Shown here: positions 35,154 through 45,461 of the stretch, piece after piece | Layout of the letters: each line of letters begins with the position of its first letter | How positions within the stretch are numbered: position 1 is the first letter of the stretch | Assembly (NCBI RefSeq): GCF_015218165.1 | Contig: NZ_CP048659.1 | Location: 1,178,001 to 1,242,000, forward strand | DNA from: Acinetobacter piscicola | GTDB lineage: Bacteria > Pseudomonadota > Gammaproteobacteria > Pseudomonadales > Moraxellaceae | Length of the DNA stretch: 64,000 nucleotides | Reading direction: 5' to 3' | Translations under genes and position numbers: made by a program | Notes under the pieces: model-generated | Told to the model about the DNA's origin: nothing | Seen by the model: only the letters and a program-made list of their open reading frames with translations | Databases searched by the model: none

Positions 35154-35786
35154 TTAAAATTTACAGAACTGAATAGGTTGTTTTAATACTTGACCCTTAT
35201 ACAGGACTTGACCATTTTCCATATGCTGAATCGTACCATTACAGATCCATTCAACTGCTTGTGGATAAATCAAGTGTTCAAGCGTATGTACTCGTTCAGC
35301 TAAAGTGTCGACAGTGTCATGTAAATGAACTTGAACCACACCTTGCGTCAGGGCTTGACCTGCATCGAGTTCTGCTGTGACGTAATGCACCGTACAACCA
35401 TGTAGCATATCACCCGTATTTAAAACACGTTGATGCGTATGCATGCCTTTGTAATGGGGTAATAGAGAAGGGTGTATATTCACCATTTTCCCCTGCCAAG
35501 CATTGACAAAGCCTGCACTCAGAATTCGCATAAAGCCCGCAAGAATCACCAAATCAACATCCCAATCGAGTAATTGTTGATGCATCACCGCATCAAAAGC
35601 TTCACGATTCGGAAATTGTTTGTGTTCAATGATGACAGTTGAGATGCCTGCGTGTTGTGCACGTTGTAAAGCATAAGCTTCAGGTTTATTGGAAATAACC
35701 CCTACAATTTTTCCTGAAAGATTTGCATCAATCAGGGCTTGTAAGTTACTTCCACTACCAGAAACAAGTACAGCAATTTTGATCAT
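35154..35786 (-). CDS. purN: Phosphoribosylglycinamide formyltransferase
   Basis: Third step of purine synthesis: 10-formyl-THF plus GAR gives formyl-GAR. The 210-residue protein has VLVSGSGSNLQALIDA at the N-terminus and DLVILAGFMRIL. The formyltransferase active-site run VNIHPSLLPHYKG supplies the catalytic Asn and His, and GCTVHYVTAELDAG the Asp. It lies 16 nt behind purM and ends at a UUCG terminator. Confidence 0.97.
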   Translation of the reverse strand: MIKIAVLVSGSGSNLQALIDANLSGKIVGVISNKPEAYALQRAQHAGISTVIIEHKQFPNREAFDAVMHQQLLDWDVDLVILAGFMRILSAGFVNAWQGKMVNIHPSLLPHYKGMHTHQRVLNTGDMLHGCTVHYVTAELDAGQALTQGVVQVHLHDTVDTLAERVHTLEHLIYPQAVEWICNGTIQHMENGQVLYKGQVLKQPIQFCKF

Positions 35787-35802
35787 GGGATTGATGACTG
35801 AA

Positions 35803-36873
35803 TTATGCGAAAATCACGCGGATTTTTTCGTCAGCACCTTCAACAGATTCAGCATTATCTTGGATGAAACCCAGTTTCCATGCTTTTTCACCCAATGTGT
35901 TGAGCAACTGAACTGTTTTGTCTGCATCGTTTGCATCAACAGCTATCACCATACCTACACCACAGTTAAATGCACGGTACATTTCGAATTGGTCAACACC
36001 ACCTTCTTTTTGGAGGAGTTGGAACAATTCTGGCCATTGCCAAGAAGATTCATTAATTACCGCTTGTGCACCATTTGGTAATACACGTGGTAAGTTACCT
36101 GGTAAACCGCCACCCGTGATATGCGCCATCGCGTGAACATCAACTTGTTTGATTAATTCAAGAATTGATTTTACATAAATGCGTGTTGGTTCCATTGCTG
36201 TATCTGCAAGTGGGCGACCATCCACAATTTGTGTTAAATCAACATTTTTGACATCGAGGATTTTACGAAGCAATGAGTAACCGTTTGAATGTGCACCTGA
36301 AGATGCTACACCAATCAAAACATCACCCGCTTTTACTTTGCTGCCGTCAATAATTTTGCTTTGCTCAACCACACCTACACAGAAGCCTGCTAAGTCATAG
36401 TCTTCGCCTTCATACATGCCTGGCATTTCAGCAGTTTCACCACCGACCAATGCACAGCCTGCAAGCTCACAACCTTTACCAATACCCGTAACAACATTGG
36501 CAGCAACATCAACATTTAAGTGACCTGTTGCATAGTAGTCAAGGAAGAATAATGGTTCAGCACCACATACGAGAAGATCGTTTACACACATTGCAACCAA
36601 GTCTTGACCAATCGTGTCATGACGGTTTAAGTTCAATGCTAAACGTAATTTTGTACCAACACCGTCTGTGCCAGATACGAGAACAGGTTCTTCATAACCT
36701 TTAGGAATTTTACAAAGTGCGCCGAAGCCGCCTAGACCGCCCATTACTTCAGGACGAGTGGTACGTTTAGCGACAGATTTGATACGATCGACAAGTGCGT
36801 CGCCCGCTTCAATATCGACACCAGCGTCTTTATAGCTTAAACCAGTGTTTGGGGTAGAAGTTGAGTTGCTCAT
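35803..36873 (-). CDS. purM: Phosphoribosylformylglycinamidine cyclo-ligase
   Basis: AIR synthetase, fifth step of purine synthesis, ATP-dependent. The 356-residue protein starts [21 protein letters not shown], with [27 protein letters not shown] and [14 protein letters not shown] as the conserved AIRS/PurM motifs. First gene of purMN; divergent from the perM-hda pair across 135 bp. Confidence 0.97.
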   Translation of the reverse strand: MSNSTSTPNTGLSYKDAGVDIEAGDALVDRIKSVAKRTTRPEVMGGLGGFGALCKIPKGYEEPVLVSGTDGVGTKLRLALNLNRHDTIGQDLVAMCVNDLLVCGAEPLFFLDYYATGHLNVDVAANVVTGIGKGCELAGCALVGGETAEMPGMYEGEDYDLAGFCVGVVEQSKIIDGSKVKAGDVLIGVASSGAHSNGYSLLRKILDVKNVDLTQIVDGRPLADTAMEPTRIYVKSILELIKQVDVHAMAHITGGGLPGNLPRVLPNGAQAVINESSWQWPELFQLLQKEGGVDQFEMYRAFNCGVGMVIAVDANDADKTVQLLNTLGEKAWKLGFIQDNAESVEGADEKIRVIFA

Positions 36874-36900
36874 ATTTGAAGTCTCCGCATTCGCGCGGCG

Positions 36901-36906
36901 ATTATA
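36901..36906 (-). promoter_or_regulatory. -10 element of the purMN promoter
   Basis: Perfect TATAAT on the minus strand, 28 nt before the purM start, followed by a GC-rich discriminator (CGCCGCGCG). No convincing -35 box at 16-18 nt, and no match to the E. coli PurR operator was seen. Confidence 0.5.
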
Positions 36907-37008
36907 CCCGAATATACGAAACTCTTATGTTATTTCTGTACTAAAATGCTATCTTTATTGAAATATTTTACTTTCTATAATGAATAAACCTGAAAAAGGC
37001 ATAATTGT

Positions 37009-38193
37009 ATGCGCGATCGGACATTAAAACGAATTTTTATCCTCGCAGGGATCGCACTGATACTGTGGGTTTTATATTTGCTTAAGCCTGTAGTAGTGCC
37101 ATTTATTGGCGCTTTTTTATTAGCTTATTTATTTAGCCCGATTGTGGAAAAGCTTGATAAGTTTTTACCACGTTGGTTAGCGATTTCAGTTGTATTTGTT
37201 GGCATTGGTATTGTTCTGACTTGGGCAATGTGGTTTGTAGTGCCTTTAGTGTGGAAGCAATTGATTTATGCGCGAGATAGTATTCCTGCGGCCATCCATT
37301 GGGTCAATTATACCTTGTTGCCTTGGGTTTCTCAGACGTTTAATGTTGAACGTATGGAACTCGACACAGATCAAATTTCCAAAGTTGTTATGGAATATGT
37401 ACAAACCAATTACAGTGCAGACAGTATTCAAGCGATGGCACTTAAAATTGCGCAATCGGGGCTAAGTTTTATTTCCATTGGCGGTACAATTGTACTTATT
37501 CCGATTATTGCATTTTATTTTCTCTTAGATTGGAATCGTATGTTAACGAGTATGAGAAATTTAATTCCTCGTGCTTATGAACAAAGTACTTTAAAAATTG
37601 TGGGTGAATGTCACAGTGTTTTAGGTGCCTTTGTGAAAGGACAATTCCTTGTCATGTTTTTACTTGGTGTTGTGTATGCGGTTGGCTTACAGTTGGTTGG
37701 GCTTGAAGTTGGCTTGATCATTGGTATGGTTGCAGGCTTGTGTAGCATTATTCCTTACTTGGGTTTTGGTGTAGGCATTATTGCAGCGATGATTGCGGCA
37801 TTTTTCCAATTCGGCTTGGACTGGACACATTTAGTGCTGGTTCTAGTGGTATTTGGGGTAGGACAAATTATTGAAGGTTATGTTTTACAACCATTCTTAT
37901 TAGGCGATAAAATCGGATTATCGCCTGTCGCTGTGGTTTTTGCCGTGTTGGCAGGAGCACAATTAGCAGGCTTTATGGGGATGCTCATCGCGCTACCTGT
38001 CGCTGCGGTTATTGTTGTGCTATTGAAACATGCACGAGAATGGTATGAACGAAGTTCACTTTATCAGGACTCTACCTCAGTTGGCATTGAAAATAATGAA
38101 AATAGCCATATAGTTTCAATAGAAAGTGAGCATATTAATCTTGATCTTGAGATTCAAAACACGCAACATAATGACGAACCCTCAACCAAATAA
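37009..38193 (+). CDS. AI-2E family transporter (PerM-like)
   Basis: 394-residue inner-membrane protein with about eight TM segments. It starts IFILAGIALILWVLYLLKPVVVPF, and the PF01594-type core GVGIIAAMIAAFFQFG and GYVLQPFLLGDKIGLSPVAVVFAVLAG is clear. The family was named for autoinducer-2 export (TqsA), but many members, PerM included, have no proven substrate. The C-terminal 50 residues are a polar Asn/Glu/His-rich tail. It lies 30 nt before hda in a conserved neighbourhood with purMN. Confidence 0.88.
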   Translation: MRDRTLKRIFILAGIALILWVLYLLKPVVVPFIGAFLLAYLFSPIVEKLDKFLPRWLAISVVFVGIGIVLTWAMWFVVPLVWKQLIYARDSIPAAIHWVNYTLLPWVSQTFNVERMELDTDQISKVVMEYVQTNYSADSIQAMALKIAQSGLSFISIGGTIVLIPIIAFYFLLDWNRMLTSMRNLIPRAYEQSTLKIVGECHSVLGAFVKGQFLVMFLLGVVYAVGLQLVGLEVGLIIGMVAGLCSIIPYLGFGVGIIAAMIAAFFQFGLDWTHLVLVLVVFGVGQIIEGYVLQPFLLGDKIGLSPVAVVFAVLAGAQLAGFMGMLIALPVAAVIVVLLKHAREWYERSSLYQDSTSVGIENNENSHIVSIESEHINLDLEIQNTQHNDEPSTK

Positions 38194-38223
38194 TGATCTG
38201 TTGTTAAGGAATAATGAAAATAT

Positions 38224-38934
38224 ATGCGTCAATTACAGTTGGATATAGAGCCACAACTAGATGCCAAAATCAGTGATTTTTCTGGCCCAGGTTGGGGACC
38301 TGTAATTGATGCAGTCAGACAATTACATGCAGGTTTGATGAACCGTTTCTATATTTATGGTGGAGCGGGATCGGGAAAAAGCCACTTGCTTTCAGCGATT
38401 TGTGATTCCTATTTAGAAATAGGTAAATCTGCGATCAAAGTTTCTCTTTTAGAGTTGCTTGATGCTCCGATTGAGGCGATTAGTGCTTTAGAAACCTATG
38501 ATTTAGTTGCATTGGATGATATTGAAGCGATCAGTGGTGTACCACATTGGCAAAAAGCAGTTTTTCATTTAATTAATAGTAATAATGAAGACGGTGGTCA
38601 GTTGGTCTTTTCATCACGTTTTGCTCCGATTGAATTAAAATTAGAGTTACCAGATTTACAGTCTCGCTTAACCCAAGCTGTAAGCGTCAAAGTTCCAAAT
38701 GGACATTCTTATGCAGACCGTCAGGCATTATTAAATTCTGTCTTAGCACGGCGCGGTCTACATTTTGATCCACAAATAACCGAATATCTGCTATTACATG
38801 GTGCACATCAAACCAGTACACTGTTGCAGTCAGTGGATCGTTTGGAAAAATTATTGAAAGGTGAGAAGGTAAAACTTTCTCATGCAACACTGAGACAAAT
38901 CTATGCACTGATCGATGAGTACCGTCCACAATAA
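38224..38934 (+). CDS. hda: DnaA regulatory inactivator Hda
   Basis: DnaA-like AAA+ protein that stimulates hydrolysis of DnaA-bound ATP together with the sliding clamp and so prevents re-initiation. 236 residues. QLQLDI near the N-terminus fits the clamp-binding motif, Walker A is GGAGSGKSHLL, Walker B is LVALDDIEAI, and sensor/arginine-finger region SSRFAPIELKLELPDLQSRL is present. It lacks the DnaA DNA-binding domain, as expected. A 10-bp AT palindrome (38931-38952) overlaps its stop. Confidence 0.94.
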   Translation: MRQLQLDIEPQLDAKISDFSGPGWGPVIDAVRQLHAGLMNRFYIYGGAGSGKSHLLSAICDSYLEIGKSAIKVSLLELLDAPIEAISALETYDLVALDDIEAISGVPHWQKAVFHLINSNNEDGGQLVFSSRFAPIELKLELPDLQSRLTQAVSVKVPNGHSYADRQALLNSVLARRGLHFDPQITEYLLLHGAHQTSTLLQSVDRLEKLLKGEKVKLSHATLRQIYALIDEYRPQ

Positions 38935-39040
38935 AATTCTTGAGAATTTTATTAAGCTGTGACAAAGTACGCACAAGGAATGTTAGCAAAGCTTTATGCT
39001 GGCTTATAAGAAATAATTAAAAGAAATCAAGGAGACTATA

Positions 39041-40894
39041 ATGCTCAAACGGGGCATAGGCTTAGGATTATTATGTATTACTGGTCATGCATTTAGTGCA
39101 AATATTGTGGTGACAACAACAGAAGATGTTGTAAAAGCCGATGACCAATGTTCCCTTCGTGAAGCGATTGAATATGTCAATAAAGGCTTGCCTGAAGCGG
39201 GTTTCAATGGCTGTGGTGGTAAAGAAACCTCAGCAGTGATTGAACTGAAAGGCAAACAAGAATATGTCTTGAAAAGTCAAATTTCTATTGCACAAAGTGT
39301 TGATATAAGATCAGTTTATGATACTACGGTAACAGATGCGAACAGTCAGGTCGGATTGTCGAATGCTGTAATCAAAGCATCAGGTAATCATCGTTTATTT
39401 AATATTAAAAAAGTTCTCTTGCCTGGTGATAAGAACCAAACGCAAGCTGAAAAAGATGCAAAAATTTCAGTCAATCTTTCAGAGCTTACGTTACAGGGTT
39501 GTGGTACAAGTCGTTGTGAGGCACAAGGTGGCTTGATTTACAACAATGAAGCACTCTCCATTACCAATGCACGTCTTTTAAATGGTACTGCCGATCAAGG
39601 TGGTGCAATTTATAATGCAGGTGTTCCAGGCTCAAGTTTTAACTGGAGTGTGGTGAGTATTGAAAAGTCATTTATCAAAGGTAACAAAGCAGCACAAGGT
39701 GGTGTGGTTTATAGTGAAGTGCCACAATTTTTGATTGCGCAGTCTGTTGTGCGTGATAATGAAGTGACTGATAGTAACTCATCATTATTTGAGGCAAAGT
39801 CACCTTTTAGTGCAGAGATCAGTAAAAACTTATCTCCGTCTACTTTAACACGCGGTATTTTTAGCAGTACGATTTTTAATAATAAAGGCTATATCATCAA
39901 AGTCTTAGATGATATGCAAGTGATTAACACCACGATGATTTTAAATAGCATGGGCTTGGTTGTGAATGCGCCAAACAAAAAAGGCTATGTTGCCAATAGT
40001 ATTTTGGCAAAAAATGGTTCGCAAGACTGTAAAATCGTTGCTGGTGGTGAAGCCAATCAGATCAGTAATAACCTTTATTCTGTGGGGTGTGGTGGTACAG
40101 GGGCGCAAGCTTTGGGCAATACCACTTTAATTGCAGGTAAAACCACAGAAGGTAAGTGTGATCTAGGTTCAACCGGAATTTTATGCCCATATAATCCTGC
40201 AAAAGATACAGTGATGAGTTTCTTCAAGCCTCGCTTGATTGAAAGTTATAAAACCATCGCAGACTCACCTATTGTGAATAAAGGTCCACAAAATAGTGAC
40301 CTCTTGGCTTGTGTAGTGGATCAGCGTAATACAAAACGTCCAAATAATGCTAAGTTGTGTGACCGTGGGGCAATTGAATTGTCTGTAGATACCAGTACAA
40401 ATACGACGGTCGGTGAAGATATTCACTATGGTGAAATTGCTAAATTTAGTCTTTCAACCAATACTGAAAATGGTGCATCTGTAAAACTAGCTCTTCCAGA
40501 TCAATTACAAGATGGTGAATTGGTTACGCCTGCACAATGTACAGCATTATTTGGCAAACCGACCGATGGTAGTCCTTGGAAACCAGGTTGTTTAAAAGTT
40601 GTGCAAACCAATACGCCTTCAAAAGGCACATTAACAGTGACCCAAGATGGTGATATTACTTATGTCCCGAATGGTAATTGGCATGGTTCAGATGAGTTTC
40701 AGTTAAAAGTGGTGACCTCAACCACGTATTTTAGTGACAATACTGAGCCTTATATCGCAATTAATGCACGCGTTGTACAAGCACCTGTGAATAATTTTGA
40801 AGATAAAAAAGTAAAAACTTCGGGTGGTGGTGTTGGTGTTATTGCATTATTTACTTTATTTGGCTTGATCGGATTACGCAGAACTAAAAAATAA
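39041..40894 (+). CDS. CSLREA-domain protein with GlyGly-CTERM sorting tail (rhombotarget type), copy 1
   Basis: 617-residue exported protein. A signal peptide ends near GHAFSA and is followed at once by the CSLREA motif (DDQCSLREAIEYVN). A right-handed beta-helix region follows (repeats such as LSITNARLLNGTADQGGAIYNAG). A cadherin/VCBS-like segment lies near the end (GTLTVTQDGDITYVPNGNW, HGSDEFQLKV). The C-terminus SGGGVGVIALFTLFGLIGLRR is a GlyGly-CTERM signal (Gly-rich motif, TM helix, basic end) for rhombosortase cleavage after type II secretion. AAGGAG precedes ATG 39041. The paralogue follows after 14 nt. Confidence 0.85.
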   Translation: MLKRGIGLGLLCITGHAFSANIVVTTTEDVVKADDQCSLREAIEYVNKGLPEAGFNGCGGKETSAVIELKGKQEYVLKSQISIAQSVDIRSVYDTTVTDANSQVGLSNAVIKASGNHRLFNIKKVLLPGDKNQTQAEKDAKISVNLSELTLQGCGTSRCEAQGGLIYNNEALSITNARLLNGTADQGGAIYNAGVPGSSFNWSVVSIEKSFIKGNKAAQGGVVYSEVPQFLIAQSVVRDNEVTDSNSSLFEAKSPFSAEISKNLSPSTLTRGIFSSTIFNNKGYIIKVLDDMQVINTTMILNSMGLVVNAPNKKGYVANSILAKNGSQDCKIVAGGEANQISNNLYSVGCGGTGAQALGNTTLIAGKTTEGKCDLGSTGILCPYNPAKDTVMSFFKPRLIESYKTIADSPIVNKGPQNSDLLACVVDQRNTKRPNNAKLCDRGAIELSVDTSTNTTVGEDIHYGEIAKFSLSTNTENGASVKLALPDQLQDGELVTPAQCTALFGKPTDGSPWKPGCLKVVQTNTPSKGTLTVTQDGDITYVPNGNWHGSDEFQLKVVTSTTYFSDNTEPYIAINARVVQAPVNNFEDKKVKTSGGGVGVIALFTLFGLIGLRRTKK

Positions 40895-40908
40895 TAAGGA
40901 AATAAGTG

Positions 40909-43341
40909 ATGAAACATTATAAAAAAGGGGTTTTAACCCTAATGGTTTTATCTGCAATGTCATTAATGGCGGCAGAAGATCGAACAATTTATGTCACCAC
41001 ATTTGCCGATGAAAATGGTGAAAATACAGATAAATGTTCTTTGCGTGAAGCGGTAATCACCGCGTCTACACATAAGGCATTTGGTGGCTGTAGTGCAGGA
41101 CAACCGCATAGTACGGTCACGAATGTGATTCAGTTGGAAGCAGGTGAGTATCAATTAAAGTCAGAATTGCAGCCAAGTTCAGCAATGCTGATTGTGGGCA
41201 AAGAACCAGCAGACTATAGCAAACCTGATGTATTAACAAATAGTTATCCTGCGGCAACTGCACTAAAAACCACCATTAATGCACAGGGATCATCACGTAT
41301 TTTTAATACCAATAATACCAGTGCACCGAGTTTAACTTTGACTAATTTAAAATTAATCAATGGTTCAAGTAAAAATGAGCGCACCAATGCAGGCGGAGCG
41401 CTTTATCTAGGCGGACCAACAATTTTAAATAATGTTTCGATTGAAAATTCGAATGCACAAACTGGTGGCGCAATTTATTTGAATGGTACCCATAGTGATT
41501 TAACCATTACGCATGGTACCTTTCAAAAGAATAATGCAGTTACAGGTAGCCTCTTAGCAATGACCTGTAGTGATCAGTTAAATGATACCAAACGCAGTAT
41601 TGCAATTTCGAGTGCAAGCTTTTTAGGCAATGGTGCGGCAAATAGCAATAGTATGTTTGCATTTTGTGGTCAGCCTGATGTGAACTTTTCTGCAAATACC
41701 ATCACTGAAAATACAGCAAATGCAAATAACGGCAGTATTCTTCAATTTAGTGCAGTAACACCACAAGGCAATGTAAGTTTGAGCGACTTATCAAGTATTG
41801 TATTGCTCAGTAATACCATCGTTAAAAATTCAGCATGGTCAACCTTCTTATATAATGCTCCAACCAGTAAGACCTTAGGTTTTAATGTCCTCGCTTATAA
41901 TGGCAATGGTAAATCTTGTCGTTATACAGGCAATGACTTGGCAACAGTTGATAAGCCAAATATGACTGTGGAAAAAAATGCATGGGCATTATCAGCAAAT
42001 AGTGCAAACTCAAGTTGTGAATTACCTGCTAAAGTCACAGCCACTGAAGCTGTAAAAAATTCAGTAGATTTGAGCAATATTGCATTTTCAAGTGTATTGA
42101 GTAGTTTACAACCTGCATCACAATATACAGGTTTTATGCCTTTATATTTCCCTCTAAATATCAAAGGGGCGAGTGTAAGTTTAGTCGATACCAAAGCATA
42201 CTCTTGTAGTGGATATGATCAACGTGGGGTAGGTCGAGTCAATGCGAGCGAGTCCAAAACCTCAGATCAATCCAACTCATGTGATATTGGTTCAACAGAA
42301 ATTGTACGTTTAACTGCATTTAAAGCAGAATTAACCAACGGTTCTGTCGTGACGTTATTGGATCAATACAAAGGTTATGCTGACAAGTTTAAAACCTTAA
42401 TTGAAGATAAAACCACCAAACCTGAATTCTTACCGTATTACAAAGCAGAGCAAGCCAAATATAGCAATCTTGCAAATATTAAAACCAAGCAAAAATATCG
42501 TACTATTTTCTTTGATCCATTTGTTTCAAACCTGCCACATGAGATTGAGTTAGGAAATGGCGGACGAGAAATTAAACATTTGAATGCTCAGAATTATTTG
42601 GTTGAAGTCAATGCTAAAGGTATCGGTAACATTTCTGAAAATGTTGAAAATATTAAGCCAGATGCAAATCTTAAGTGTGAATGGGATGCAAGCTTAGGTT
42701 TGATCAAAATGTGGCGTGTTGATGACCATGTTACGCCAACAGGTGATAAAGAATTTTGTCAATACACTTTGAGATTAAACGCGGATCGAACTAAATCATC
42801 TTCAGCCTACATTTTAGGCACATTTGGTAATATTGCACCGATTGCCAAAGATGCTGAATTTACAGTGAAAGAAGGTTCAGATAAGAAAGTCACCGTTGAT
42901 TTACTGAATTATGTTAATGATGATGGTGATGGTTTAGTTAGTGCTTTGACAGATCAGAAGTTAAAAAACAAATTGGCTTATTATACCAATGCCAATGGAC
43001 AGGATTTAGCAATCCGTATTACTAAAAAAATTGATCCTTTGCTTTTTAGTGCAGAACGTAGTGGACCTTGTCCGGGTGAAGACCGTTTATATACCTGTTA
43101 TGGTGGTAAAATTACCGTTCAGTATAAAAATACTTTAGATCCATTCAGTTATAAATTTAATTATGCAGTTTATGACGCGGATGGATTGATCTCAAATGAA
43201 GCGACTGTGAAACTGAACAATACCGCCACAGCGGAAAATAGTGTTCGCAACAGTGGTGGTGGTTCAATGGGATGGTTTGGTATCTTGGGTCTCATCAGTT
43301 TAGTTGGTTATCGCCGTTATAAAGATGCTCGTAACAAATAA
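40909..43341 (+). CDS. CSLREA-domain protein with GlyGly-CTERM sorting tail (rhombotarget type), copy 2
   Basis: 810-residue paralogue of the gene upstream. Signal peptide ends near SLMAAEDRT, then TDKCSLREAVITAS, a beta-helix with NAGGALYLGGPTILNNVSIEN and TGGAIYLNG, and extra domains in the second half (residues about 450-760, including a VNDDGDG loop). The C-terminus NSGGGSMGWFGILGLISLVG followed by YRRYKD is a GlyGly-CTERM signal. ATG 40909 has AAGGA 8 nt upstream; a GTG at 40906 is adjacent. No rhombosortase gene is in the window. Ends at a strong terminator. Confidence 0.85.
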   Translation: MKHYKKGVLTLMVLSAMSLMAAEDRTIYVTTFADENGENTDKCSLREAVITASTHKAFGGCSAGQPHSTVTNVIQLEAGEYQLKSELQPSSAMLIVGKEPADYSKPDVLTNSYPAATALKTTINAQGSSRIFNTNNTSAPSLTLTNLKLINGSSKNERTNAGGALYLGGPTILNNVSIENSNAQTGGAIYLNGTHSDLTITHGTFQKNNAVTGSLLAMTCSDQLNDTKRSIAISSASFLGNGAANSNSMFAFCGQPDVNFSANTITENTANANNGSILQFSAVTPQGNVSLSDLSSIVLLSNTIVKNSAWSTFLYNAPTSKTLGFNVLAYNGNGKSCRYTGNDLATVDKPNMTVEKNAWALSANSANSSCELPAKVTATEAVKNSVDLSNIAFSSVLSSLQPASQYTGFMPLYFPLNIKGASVSLVDTKAYSCSGYDQRGVGRVNASESKTSDQSNSCDIGSTEIVRLTAFKAELTNGSVVTLLDQYKGYADKFKTLIEDKTTKPEFLPYYKAEQAKYSNLANIKTKQKYRTIFFDPFVSNLPHEIELGNGGREIKHLNAQNYLVEVNAKGIGNISENVENIKPDANLKCEWDASLGLIKMWRVDDHVTPTGDKEFCQYTLRLNADRTKSSSAYILGTFGNIAPIAKDAEFTVKEGSDKKVTVDLLNYVNDDGDGLVSALTDQKLKNKLAYYTNANGQDLAIRITKKIDPLLFSAERSGPCPGEDRLYTCYGGKITVQYKNTLDPFSYKFNYAVYDADGLISNEATVKLNNTATAENSVRNSGGGSMGWFGILGLISLVGYRRYKDARNK

Positions 43342-43355
43342 TCAATAACTTCATG

Positions 43356-43381
43356 AAAAACCAGTGCTTGCACTGGTTTTT
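43356..43381 (+). terminator. Terminator after the CSLREA gene pair
   Basis: AAAAACCAGTG (43356-43366) pairs with CACTGGTTTTT (43371-43381), loop CTTG, followed by further T. A strong intrinsic terminator 15 nt past the stop codon. Confidence 0.9.
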
Positions 43382-43536
43382 TTTATTGTTGATGATTTAA
43401 ATCAGTAGCTTAACGCTCAACGTTTACATATTTCTATATTTAAAATTTTAAAATTGTATTATAAGTTTGCATAAGACTTGTATTTTATGCCTGTGCAAGC
43501 CATAACATAGATGTATAATTTTTATATGATTTTGCC

Positions 43537-44319
43537 ATGACCCAATTGATTTCATTGACACCTTTACAGCATATTCAGATTGATCCTGAGGAATTGTTGT
43601 CGATTAAACGCAATGATTTGGTACCGCTATTAGATAATCAAAGTCGTTTAAATTTATATGCAGATCAGTTAATTCAAGCACAATCCGTGTTACTCAACGG
43701 CGTAGATGCACAGTTGACACAGAAACTTAGTCAAGTCATTGCACAAATTATTCAACAACTCTCAAATTCGCAAAAAAAGCTCAAACAGCGTAAATTTAAT
43801 GCTTTACAAAAATGGCTTGGATTAGACTTAGAGTTTAGTGCGGGACAGGTGAAATATTTTAGAGATTTAGATGTTTTGATTCAGGAAGCCAATTATTTAA
43901 ATCAAAAAATGGCCCTTGAAATTCAAAAATCACAAGCACGTTACCAGCAAGCACTTGGTTTTCGTGAACAAATGGCGAAATATATTCGAGCAGCACAAGA
44001 ATTTTTAGGTGAATATCCTTCCTTTGTCAAAAATAGGCATCCTTTAGATAATTTTGCAGAACGATTATCAAAAAAAATTCATACTTTAGAGACTCTGCAA
44101 GCCAGTAATGATATTGCTTTGGCGCAAATGCAATTGACACAACAATTATCATTGAGTTTGATGGATCGTTTTAAAGAAGCACAACAAGTGTTGATTCCTG
44201 CTTGGCAATATCATTTAAAACAAAACTCAGAGCAACAGTCGAGAGAGTCAGTACAAGAGCTCGACCAAAGCCGAGAGAAATTGATCAACTCATTGAAAAA
44301 ATCATTAGAGCAAAAATAG
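43537..44319 (+). CDS. Coiled-coil protein, apparently a degenerate TelA-like paralogue
   Basis: 260-residue all-helical soluble protein with no signal peptide. I see two stretches that line up with the true TelA protein encoded next: MAKYIRAAQEF (146-156) against QLGIYVAAGKL, and LMDRFKEAQQVLIPAWQ (208-224) against MLVDKFYAIKNITLPAWK. KWLGLDLEFSAG matches the TelA FFGGILSKFKGAK region in position. The TelA tail of about 100 residues is replaced by a 35-residue charged helix. Inference: a shortened partner derived by duplication. It lies 9 nt before telA, in the same operon. Confidence 0.6.
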   Translation: MTQLISLTPLQHIQIDPEELLSIKRNDLVPLLDNQSRLNLYADQLIQAQSVLLNGVDAQLTQKLSQVIAQIIQQLSNSQKKLKQRKFNALQKWLGLDLEFSAGQVKYFRDLDVLIQEANYLNQKMALEIQKSQARYQQALGFREQMAKYIRAAQEFLGEYPSFVKNRHPLDNFAERLSKKIHTLETLQASNDIALAQMQLTQQLSLSLMDRFKEAQQVLIPAWQYHLKQNSEQQSRESVQELDQSREKLINSLKKSLEQK

Positions 44320-44328
44320 GGGTGTGTG

Positions 44329-45444
44329 ATGACAGAATTAGATAAAAATGTCTTGGTTGAATCTTTGGTAGACTCACAACAACGTTTTGAGCAGCTCAGC
44401 CTTAAAGAGATTGGTTTAAATGCTGATGACTATCATGAAGTGCTCAATGCACAAAAAGAGTTGCTTAATATTGACCATCATGCAGTGGCTGAATATGGTA
44501 AAAATATTGCAACTAAAACCTCATCTTATACGGATGAATTGTTAGATTTGGTCAAAAATAAAGACCTCGATGCCACAGGACAAAAACTCAATCAGGTCGT
44601 ACAAGTTGCCCAACAGTTAAATACCTCAAGTATTTTAAATCAGTCAAAAAGTTCAGGCTTTTTTGGTGGCATTTTAAGTAAATTTAAAGGGGCTAAGCAA
44701 AGTTTTGATCAGCATTTTAATTCAACCAAAGAGCAGATTGAAAGTTTAGTTAAAGAAATTGAAACATCACAAAATGGTTTAAAAGCGCGGGTCACCACTT
44801 TAGACAAAATGTTTGCTGCGGTACAAGAGGAATATAAACAATTAGGTATTTATGTTGCGGCAGGTAAACTCAAACAACAAGAGTTACAGCAAGAAATTTC
44901 AACACTGACCACACAAGAACAAGATCAACAGACGCATCAGCGAATTTATGATTTAAATCATTTAGCCAATAATTTGGAAAAACGAGTGAGTGATTTGCAA
45001 GTTCTACAGCAGTCTGCAATGCAAACTTTACCGATGATTCGTATTATCCAATCCAACAATATGATGTTGGTCGATAAGTTTTATGCGATTAAAAACATCA
45101 CTTTACCTGCGTGGAAAAATCAAATTAGTTTGGCTATTTCATTACATGAACAGCGTAATAGTGTACAGCTTGCAAATACCATCGATGATGCAACCAATGA
45201 TTTATTAAAGCGCAATGCGGATTTATTACATCAAAATTCAGTAGATACTGCCAAAGCCAATCAGCGTTCAGTGATTGATATTGAAACCCTTGAACATGTG
45301 CAAAATACCCTCATTAAAACTGTAAATGATGTGATTCAAATCCAGAAAGAGGGGGTGCAAAAACGTGAGGAAGCTTCTGAGCGGATTCGTGCCTTGCAAA
45401 GTAATTTGAAACAATTGGTTTTGGAAAATACGCATTCTTCTTAA
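44329..45444 (+). CDS. TelA/KlaA family protein (toxic anion resistance-like)
   Basis: 371-residue helical protein of the TelA family. Family landmarks are SGFFGGILSKFKGAKQSF (109-126), EEYKQLGIYVAAGKLKQQEL (168-185) and the signature TLPMIRIIQSNNMMLVDKFY followed by LPAWKNQISLAI (233-270). Members are associated with tellurite and other envelope-stress tolerance; the biochemical role is unknown. ATG 44329 has AGGGG 6 nt upstream. Middle gene of a three-gene operon, with a membrane protein next. Confidence 0.85.
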   Translation: MTELDKNVLVESLVDSQQRFEQLSLKEIGLNADDYHEVLNAQKELLNIDHHAVAEYGKNIATKTSSYTDELLDLVKNKDLDATGQKLNQVVQVAQQLNTSSILNQSKSSGFFGGILSKFKGAKQSFDQHFNSTKEQIESLVKEIETSQNGLKARVTTLDKMFAAVQEEYKQLGIYVAAGKLKQQELQQEISTLTTQEQDQQTHQRIYDLNHLANNLEKRVSDLQVLQQSAMQTLPMIRIIQSNNMMLVDKFYAIKNITLPAWKNQISLAISLHEQRNSVQLANTIDDATNDLLKRNADLLHQNSVDTAKANQRSVIDIETLEHVQNTLIKTVNDVIQIQKEGVQKREEASERIRALQSNLKQLVLENTHSS

Positions 45445-45461
45445 GCTTTTAGGAGAACATA

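Noticed and set aside
38931..38952. AT-rich 10-bp palindrome after hda as an intrinsic terminator
   Set aside because: Only two bases separate the arms and no T-run follows, so I mention it with hda but do not call it a terminator.
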